Below, one piece after another: positions 56,677 through 64,000 of a DNA stretch of 64,000 bases. The notes under the pieces were generated by a model. That model ran no database searches and was not told where the DNA came from. It saw nothing but the letters and a program-made list of their open reading frames with translations. The stretch spans positions 108,332,852 to 108,396,851 of the forward strand of contig CM066728.1 of assembly GCA_033961575.1 (NCBI GenBank). Reading direction: 5' to 3'. This DNA comes from Aselliscus stoliczkanus (Eukaryota; Chordata; Mammalia; Chiroptera; Hipposideridae). Each line of letters opens with the position of its first letter. The first letter of the stretch is position 1. The translations under genes were made by a program, and so were the position numbers.

Positions 56677-58761
56677 ACAAGTTTAGTCTGGCACAAGGTG
56701 CTACTTGATTAGGATTAGATTCAGAGAGCAACTGGACTTTTGGCGCTATTTAGGAATAAATTCTGACTTGATAGCGTAATGGTACATGATTACACTGTTG
56801 CCAAACCTCTTACCAGTGACTTTTCAACAACAGGTATTTTTGTTGTTGTTCTTTGTTTTGTTTTGTCTAAAATTGTTTTGTTTTGTCTAAAATACATTCC
56901 AGAGTAATTTGCTTGAGCTATGTATCTAGGTTGTTATGTTGAAAAAGATTTTTAAGGGCATTGAAATAGCCTGTACTTATTCCGGTGTGGGCAGGGAGTT
57001 CGCCCTTTCAGTCACTGTCCCTGTGCCACGAGAAACAGGAGCCTCTCATAGTTGCTAGTGACAGTGCTGTTCCATTCTGAATGGGGGAACATCAATGGGA
57101 TGATATGCTTTTGCTATGTGTCATCTGCAGTACCGAATACTAAACAAACAAAAAACAAACGAATAAGTAAGAGTTGTTACAATAGTTCTGGTCTTTGCTC
57201 TCCAGGCCTTCGAACCACCTGTGTTGGCATCATCTGGCATGATCAGAAAATCTGCTCTCCGGCCCCATCCTGGTCCTCGTCATGGGAAGGTGCACCTGAT
57301 GGCTTTTTAGGTTGGTTATGTGCAGGAGCGCTACCTGGGCTGAGCCTCTGCTCTCTGAGCCTGTGGCTTCGCCCTTTCTAGCAGGCAGGGTGCTCAGACT
57401 TTGAGGAACTGACCCTACCTCTCACCACACGTGCTCAAGCGCAGGCGGACGGTAATATGAATACTCTCCCAACAATGGATTAAGCACATACTTATTTATA
57501 TTCTTTGGTAACAGTCTTTTTCTATTTTGCAACAAACTCCTCTGTTATCAGTGAGCTTAAAAATGGAAAACGCATACTCAATTAGAAATTCAGTATTGAA
57601 TACTCCATATCTTAAGACAACTGTGAGTGAAGATGAGACTTGCCCAGAATATTTCCCACATACCATGGGAGCTTGGAGTGATGTCCCTGATCATACGAAA
57701 CTCAGAAGATACAAACCTGTGTCAGCATCTTCTCAAGGCTTGTAAGTGTTGTAAGGAGGGTATGTCCAAAAACATAAAGGTGACATATGCGGCTGTCGTG
57801 GTTGGGTTTCCATAACACTTTTCAGATTATGACTTTTTATTTAGGTCATATCCTTAGTTCTCTAAATTGTTTTGCTTGTTTTTGATTCCAAGTTTCCTTT
57901 TACATGAACAAAACATGAAACTGTAGTTGTTAATGTGTTGGGTCCACTGTCTCAGAGCATTGATGATGCCAGTTTAATAGTAATGTCATCAGAGGCTCAA
58001 GTAGAAAGTCAGATGCTTCTAATACTTCAAATACTTCTAATAATGAGGAACGTTTTTCATTGAATACATGGATGCACAGTAAAATTGGCTAGATTCAGTG
58101 ATCTAGTTGAACACAAAGCAATTCCTATGTCTATGAATCAACCCTTCCAAACTGCCCCTCAAGCCCATGAGCTCATGGTTAGATTTGATAAGGATTTCTT
58201 TAAGAGTACTAGTTATAGACATGTGAAAATCCTTTCCAATTCTCCGTATTTCCCTAACACAACTGGGAACTACAAAGGAAACAGATTATAGTGTATTGGT
58301 TGCACCCTGACATTCTCTGCTTATTTAAAGAATGAAATATTAATCGAATCTCATGACGGTGGATGAATGAAGACTTCATAAGGAGCTATTTTTAGTTGTT
58401 TACCATAGATTTCCCACATAATCACTTGGGGAATGTCGATGAGGGACGTTAATGTATAGAACTAATAGAAATAGGAAAAACTGGGGATAACAAAGGGAAG
58501 GTATAATACAATCATTCTGCTATTGATGTGGTTAATCTATTTTTCTTATTTATTTTTATGTCATGATGATATAGGAAGCATACACTGAATTGCAAAATTC
58601 CCCTTGCACAATGTTCATGCAATTATTTTCTTCTTAGCAAATTGCTGCTTCAAGCTTGTTGCATGCTTTCCAGCTAGGCATCTATGGAGTTATATTTATA
58701 TAAATATATATATATTTCAAGAGAGAGATAGTTGGATTTTTGTTACATTAGTGAAATCACA
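56677..58761. other. Long unassigned stretch
   Basis: A 20-bp tandem duplication (TTGTTTTGTTTTGTCTAAAA twice) lies at 56853-56892. The rest, including GC-richer 57.2-57.45 kb, is unassigned. Confidence 0.4.
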
Positions 58762-58770
58762 GTATACATT

Positions 58771-58924
58771 CTTTTTTTTTTTTTTTTTTTAGCTGAGCCA
58801 TCCTGCCACCTGTTGGCAGCTCAACGGCAGCTCAGCTCAGGCTGGGCATCGAACTGCTGTTGCTCAGAGCTCAGCTCACATTTTTTGAGTAAGCTCTTAA
58901 CTAACTGAGCCACTCATCTGGCCC
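58771..58924 (-). mobile_element. tRNA-derived SINE, form A, antisense
   Basis: On the minus strand: GGGCCAGATGAGTGGCTCAG, TTAGTTAAGAGC (A box), GCAGTTCGATGCCCAGC (B box), GCCAACAGGTGGCAGGATGG, CTCAGCT and a poly-A tail (the T run at 58772-58790). Same family as 33803-33938. Imperfect target duplication GTATACATTCTTT/GTGTACATTTTTT around it. Confidence 0.9.
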
Positions 58925-59590
58925 ATGGTGTACATTTTTTTTAAAGGTTCATTTATTACTGAAAATGTGTCTTGGGATTATTTTTATATCAAACATGTGG
59001 ATTTATTACTTTTCTTTCTAGCCAGTGCGGGTCATGCCACAGTATTAATTTTCTCATCCCCTGTTGATGGGCAGTTAAGTTGTTTCCAGTTATTCTGCTG
59101 TTACAAGTGCAGCTCCCATAACCATTCCTGCACGTGTCCTTTTTGCACACAAGTGAACTTTGATATGACACACTCTTAACTCTGACTGGAAAATGAGCTT
59201 CTACATTCTTTTCCAATCTGCTTCTTTATTTATATTGTTAATCCATGTAAATTTATTTGGGTTCTTGATATGTGGCATTATCAAACTGGTAGCTTGTTCC
59301 TAACAACATTCATACTTTCACTATTGATTTGAAATGCTGTCCTTCTATGTAATTTTAAACATATTTTATACGCTGAACTCTCTGCTGTTCCATTGTTTCA
59401 CCCCTCTTTTTCTGAATTAACAAACTATCAATATTGTAATTTTACAGTGTGTTGTGATATTTTGTAGGATATAATTTCTTTTTGTTCTCTTTCAAAAAAA
59501 AACCCAAAACCTGGGCAAATCCAAGCATTTTGTCTTGCCTGCATTTTATATTAAATGCCTCTGTTTCTTTTAGTTATGGAGGTTGGTTAA
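58925..59590 (-). mobile_element. Antisense L1/HAL1 remnant
   Basis: Plus strand shows 'GTTGATGGGCAGTTAAGTTG', TTTCCAGTTATTCTGCTGTT, 'CATAACCATTCCTGCACGTG', then 'GTTAATCCATGTAAATTTAT' and 'TGATTTGAAATGCTGTCCTT', 'CTGCTGTTCCATTGTTTCAC'. These are antisense landmarks of an old L1/HAL1-type LINE. It is heavily decayed. Confidence 0.65.
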
Positions 59591-60489
59591 TTGTCATACC
59601 TTTTGTCCCTACAAGTATAAATAAAGACGGAGAGTTATTGGAGAGGAGATGGGGTGCTTAGTCCAGGGCTTCAGGTTGTTAAATGTTCATAAACGAAGTA
59701 ATGATATGGCTGGTGGCTTTGCAATTTTTCCAAGAATAAATCTCTCTCCCATTATAGGTATGTTATAATTGGAAACCTGGTTCTATAAAAATATATTTAT
59801 TTGTGTGAATATGAGCTTTAGGTGAAGGAGAGGCAGGCTGATCCAGAACACCTACTCCAAGTGGGGAATGGTTTTGTGCTGCTGATGGGGCTTTAGGGAC
59901 AGGAAGTCACAGCTCCCCTCTGGGCTTTTCCACTTGGCTTTGACATCAGAAAGGTGGGAACGAAGACTGCGAAGGGACCACTCAAACCAAGAGAGGAGGC
60001 AAGGTCAGATGTCCATATCGGACAGCCCCGTGCAACCACAAAGACACCAGTAGCTTCATGACTTTCCTTAGCTCCAAAATCAGAAGCAGCAATTATTGTC
60101 AATAGAGGGAGGCCCCTGCTGGCCTGCCGTTCCCACCTCCACGCAGGTAGCCACGTGATTCTATCTCAGGTCTCATTGCAGAAGGCAGTAAGAGAGGACA
60201 ATGGTCCTAAAATGTAACAAAACATTTAACCAAGATAAAGAGAATATCTAGTAACCAGACCACAGAAGATAAAGGTGATGTGTATGAGAGGGAGTGAGAC
60301 CCGGTTGATGAGAAGCTGCCTTCCCTCTGAGATCTATAACAAGGAGTGGAGAGGACGTGAGGATCTGGCTTCAAAAGTCAAAAGATCATAGTGATTTTTT
60401 GAATAAGCCTGTTCTGTGTTTGTACCTCACTGGGCTAATTCTCCACGATCGTATTTTTACAAAAGTAAATGGCACCATCACCCACGTGG
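59591..60489. other. Unassigned stretch
   Basis: Nothing recognised. GC rises at 59.85-60.15 kb with only short ORFs. Confidence 0.4.
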
Positions 60490-61212
60490 TGTCTAATGCC
60501 AGACAACTCAAAATTGCCCTTTATAACTCCTTCACCTCACAAATCCAGTAAATCACCGAGTCCTATTGATTTGAGTTCCTGTATATTTTTAGATGTGTTA
60601 ACTCCTTTTAAACCACCATCAGCTGATTCTAACCACTGTCTGTTCTCGTTTCAATTAATGTCATTGTCCTTTCACTGGTCTCCCCATTTCCACCCTTTCT
60701 CCTCTGCACATTCTATGCAGTAACCAAACTAACAGCAACAAGCAAACATGGAAAGCAGACAAACAAAAAACATAACATATCTCGCTCCATTATCATTCAC
60801 ACTCTCATGGACAGAAACCTTAGGCTCTATCCAGTCTGCCCTGCTCACCTGCTACCAATACTTCAACTTCCTTTCCCTGCTCACATCTTTGCTCATGAAG
60901 CCCTGTTTGCTTTTCTTATTCTATTTTTTTTTAAACTCCCAGCAGTTCCTCCACTCGCCTAGTTCCTTCTCAGCTACCGTCTCTTCCTGTATCATTCCTG
61001 CCTTACCTCACCCTGACTAACACCTACCTACCCTTCCTCCTGTCTCAACCCAACACCAATCCCTTGATTTACCCACAATTCAGTTCTTCATGATCATAGG
61101 AACCTTTAGCACCTCATAGTTTTCCTTTGTGGTGATGTATTTGTCTATCTCCCCTTCTAGAATGTAAGTTCTAGCTTGAGTTCTCATGATCATTATTTAG
61201 AAACCTCAGTCT
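60490..61212 (+). mobile_element. L2 LINE fragment, long
   Basis: 'AATCACCGAGTCCTATTGAT' (L2: ATCACCAAGTCCTGTCGATT), 'CATTGTCCTTTCACTGGTCT', later 'CACATCTTTGCTCATGAAGC', then the 3' block 'GTATTTGTCTATCTCCCCTT', CTAGAATGTAAGTTCTAGC (L2: CTAGACTGTAAGCTCC). Spans late ORF and 3'UTR with many changes. ORFs of 84 and 90 codons in it are remnants or chance. Confidence 0.65.
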
Positions 61213-61296
61213 TTTGGGTGATGGCTAGAGAATTGGCTGGGCATGAAACCACATGTAACTTCCTTCTTGTCTGTTATTTTTGTTACTTCCTATGTC

Positions 61297-61472
61297 ATTG
61301 GGTCTCAAATGTTAGCATGTATCACAGGAAAGGGACTTAAGGTGTTGGGGACCATGCTTCCAGAACTGCCTAGTCAGAAGGTTTAGAAGAGAGAGCCCTA
61401 CATTAGCCTTTCTAATCAGTTTCGAGGTGACCTTGCTGCTGCCCTGGGCACCCCCATTTGAGAATCAGCACT
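61297..61472 (-). mobile_element. MER5A-type hAT MITE, antisense
   Basis: 'GGTCTCAAATGTTAGCATGT', 'TCTAATCAGTTTCGAGGTGA', CCTTGCTGCTGCCCTGGGC and CATTTGAGAATCAGCAC follow the reverse complement of MER5A, with decay in the middle. Confidence 0.65.
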
Positions 61473-63904
61473 ATATGTGTCCACCGCCACACAGCCTGAC
61501 ATAAGCTGACAGAGTCACGAGTAATGAAGGCCCTGGAATTACATTCCAGGAGACAAGAACTGTATTCTTTTGTCGTTGATTTGTTTCTCTTTGTCCTGAG
61601 AAAATCACTAAGCATTTATAAACACAACTTCATCTTTCAGAAAATGCTGACATAACTGCTTTAGGGAAATAAAATATGACAATCCATTTTGGATCTTCAA
61701 AATTGTATTGAGGGCTCAGCAATTACTGCCTTATGATATAATATCGATCAGTCCGGCTACCTTATTGATGTAACAACATATTAATTATTGATGGAAATTG
61801 CCTGCCTGAGATTCTTGTTCAATTAAAAATGTTGTCATCACCTTTGTGGTAAAGTCGGATTCACATCAGGACTGTTCACGGCTAGGCAGTTTGAATGTCC
61901 TCCCCAGTGTTGCCCTGGGGATGGATTGCTTTGTAGCTAAAAATATGCCAGACGATGACGGATATGACATTTGTTAGAGCCTGAATCATATCTTTAATGC
62001 CTTACTGGATGTGTCCTATTGACGCTAAGTTCCAGCCTCCAGGGTGGGACATAGACAGCTAAGTGTTTTAGCTACTAATGTGACTTTTCCCAGTTTAGCA
62101 AGAAAAAAAAAAATCCCTCAGTGACCATAGAGCTTGTATTATATTTCACCAGGTTGCTGCCCACATGTATTGCTCCGCCTGGAAGAGAATATCATCATTT
62201 GACACATTGAAGTGTGGTCTCAAGTTGGATAAACTAGACCATCTGATTCCATTTGTATCCAACAGCGTTAGCAGAAACCACAGTGTTAGAAAACCATTGC
62301 TATATGTAAGAAATCAAGAAAGTCCAGTGATTTTGGAGAACAGAAATACATTTATATGTAAAGAAATATACTCATGTCAAAGAATTCTCCGCCACACTTC
62401 ATCACATCCGGAATTCAATTTTCTGTGCTGTGTGTATATAAACCACATCCATCTAGTGAGGTACTACATTCGCTTTCTGGAAATTTTTGAGGTGGCTGGC
62501 CAGTGGATTTAAGCTAATGAAGAAAGGTAAACCATTGGTGAAAGTGATCAGTAAAAACCAATTCCCTGTCTCTTTTCTTCACTCTCATAGAAATGGCCGT
62601 TTATTAATCTGATATTTTATTGATGTCCTGGGCAGGAGATTCATACACAATTTGGTTTAGATAAAAATGGCTCTTTAACTTCATATATTGGGAGCCATAG
62701 GCCTTGTGGGGTTTTTGATGTTTTGATTTCCTGTCCTGAAAATAAAGCACATGTCAGCTGGTGGAGCACTGCGTGGTGCAGGTGGCGTGGGGGCAGCGAG
62801 GGGTCTGTTCCCCTTTCATTGGTATGTCACACAGTAAGAATGGAGCCAAAGTCATCCTGGTGTTTCCTAATTTGTTTTCTATTTTAGCCTGCATAAACTT
62901 CCCTCTGCTTGCTTTCACAGAGATAGGTTTTTTACATGACGTCTGCTGTTTGACAGGTTCCTTTCATTATTCCCAAGGAAAATTTATCAGCTTACTTTTC
63001 TTCATTCTAGTTTATATATATATGGCATTGCTATTCAGTTTTTAGAAAAACTAGTTTAAATCCTTATTCTTTCTGAGAAAACAAGTATGAAAGCAGCATA
63101 AAATATAATAAAGATAATTCTTTATGTTTCACCTACACATCTTCAGAATTGGCTGATGGGAGTTCCTTTTCTTTTTTTTTTTTTAATCTCTTAAATATAC
63201 ATAAGGGCTCATATTTTAATAGTTTTCATTTTTTTCTCATTTCACTGTCTCCTTATAGAATTAAATACCTTTATTTTTCATCATGTTCTCTCCAGGGTTA
63301 TTGCAAATTCTGACAGTATCATTAAAGCTATGTTTGAGCCCTCTGTTTTTTATGTAATTACATATTTCAGAGATTTTAGCATTCCTAGAACTGAATTTTT
63401 TCACTATTTTCTAAACCATTTTGTTAATCCATATACAAAATTTAAAGCTCCAACTCATCATATTGCTTCTTTACTGAGAGTTGGTTTAAGGGCACACAAA
63501 CAAATACTTGAAATGGATGTTACATTTCTTAACTACCAGGTTAGGAAACAAAGAACTAAAGGCATTCTTTAAAAGAATACAAAGAGAAAGTGGAAAGTAA
63601 GTATTGGGATGGCACCATAGATGTCCAAGTATATTTACCATGCTTATTTCAGTTAATATAAGTGGAAGTATCATTTAAAGAAGAATTTTTCATATTACCT
63701 CCTCTGTGGAAATGAAATGCATGCATTTTATTTTAAAATATGACAATTTTAATGTCTTTTTCCCACATCATTCTGTATTTGTCTCTTTTTACTTTTGTAG
63801 GGTACTGGCTCATTTATTAGTTTATATTAATGAAATTATGTGATTTAAAGCTATATACATTTATACTTTTGATATATATTTTCAAATTACCATCTGTAGA
63901 ATTA
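61473..63904. other. Long unassigned AT-rich stretch
   Basis: Contains A/T homopolymer runs near 62102 and 63172-63186. A 115-codon ORF at 62165-62512 shows no domain. Nothing else recognised. Confidence 0.4.
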
Positions 63905-64000
63905 GAATATATATGCATAGATCTATATCTATATATATATATCAACATTGATATAGATATAGCTATATTGATAAATATAGATGACATAGATATAGATATA
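63905..64000. repeat. TATAGA/TA-rich microsatellite at window edge
   Basis: ATATATATGCATAGATCTAT, TATCTATATATATATATC, then GATATAGATATAGCTATATT and further TATAGA units running off the end of the window. Confidence 0.9.

Overview
The window looks like AT-rich, non-coding nuclear DNA from a placental mammal. I found no protein-coding gene, rRNA, functional tRNA, CRISPR array or bacterial-type feature that I can support. Almost every ORF is short, lies inside or antisense to a transposon, or is open only because it crosses a simple repeat. Three minus-strand ORFs outside recognised repeats are listed as unproven candidates.

The lineage clue is in the SINEs. Two copies near 48.5-49.3 kb end in a motif (a GTTCCCC...CCAATAAAA-type tail) and contain a 'gctgcgccctc...aactaagat'-like body. 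I associate both with the Rhin-1 SINE of horseshoe and leaf-nosed bats. Other tRNA-headed SINEs share the same head. VES elements of vesper bats, primate Alu, rodent B1/B2, carnivore CAN and ruminant Bov elements are absent. I therefore favour a rhinolophoid bat, from remembered consensus sequences and not from a search.

Layout. 1-2.3 kb: decayed sense L1 broken by a small mariner-type MITE. 2.9-6.3 kb: hAT remnant, L1 3' end, antisense L1, MIR, antisense L2. 8.6-10.6 kb: L2, L1 tail and a long antisense L1. 10.6-20.1 kb: mostly unassigned sequence with a few MIR, L2 and L1 fragments and CA/TC repeats. 20.1-22.6 kb: long antisense L1, then a MITE with an extra terminal repeat. 22.9-23.7 kb: two MaLR-type LTRs in opposite orientation around a MIR scrap. 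26.46-27.07 kb: CA-rich minisatellite. 28-37.5 kb: MIR and L2 pieces, two SINEs and a near-complete MER5A with target duplication. 39.1-39.6 kb: mariner remnant whose ends are long inverted repeats that include transposase sequence. 43 kb: five-unit 17-bp minisatellite. 48.5-49.3 kb: two Rhin-like SINEs. 52-61.5 kb: MIR, L2, MER5A, SINE and antisense L1 remnants. The right edge runs into a TATAGA-type repeat.

No set of genes works together here. The window records successive transposition: old L2/MIR/MER5A/MaLR/L1M, then mariner elements, then bat-lineage SINEs, which still show clear target-site duplications. The least ordinary items are the foldback mariner, the short mariner-type MITE family and the related long, short and truncated SINE forms.
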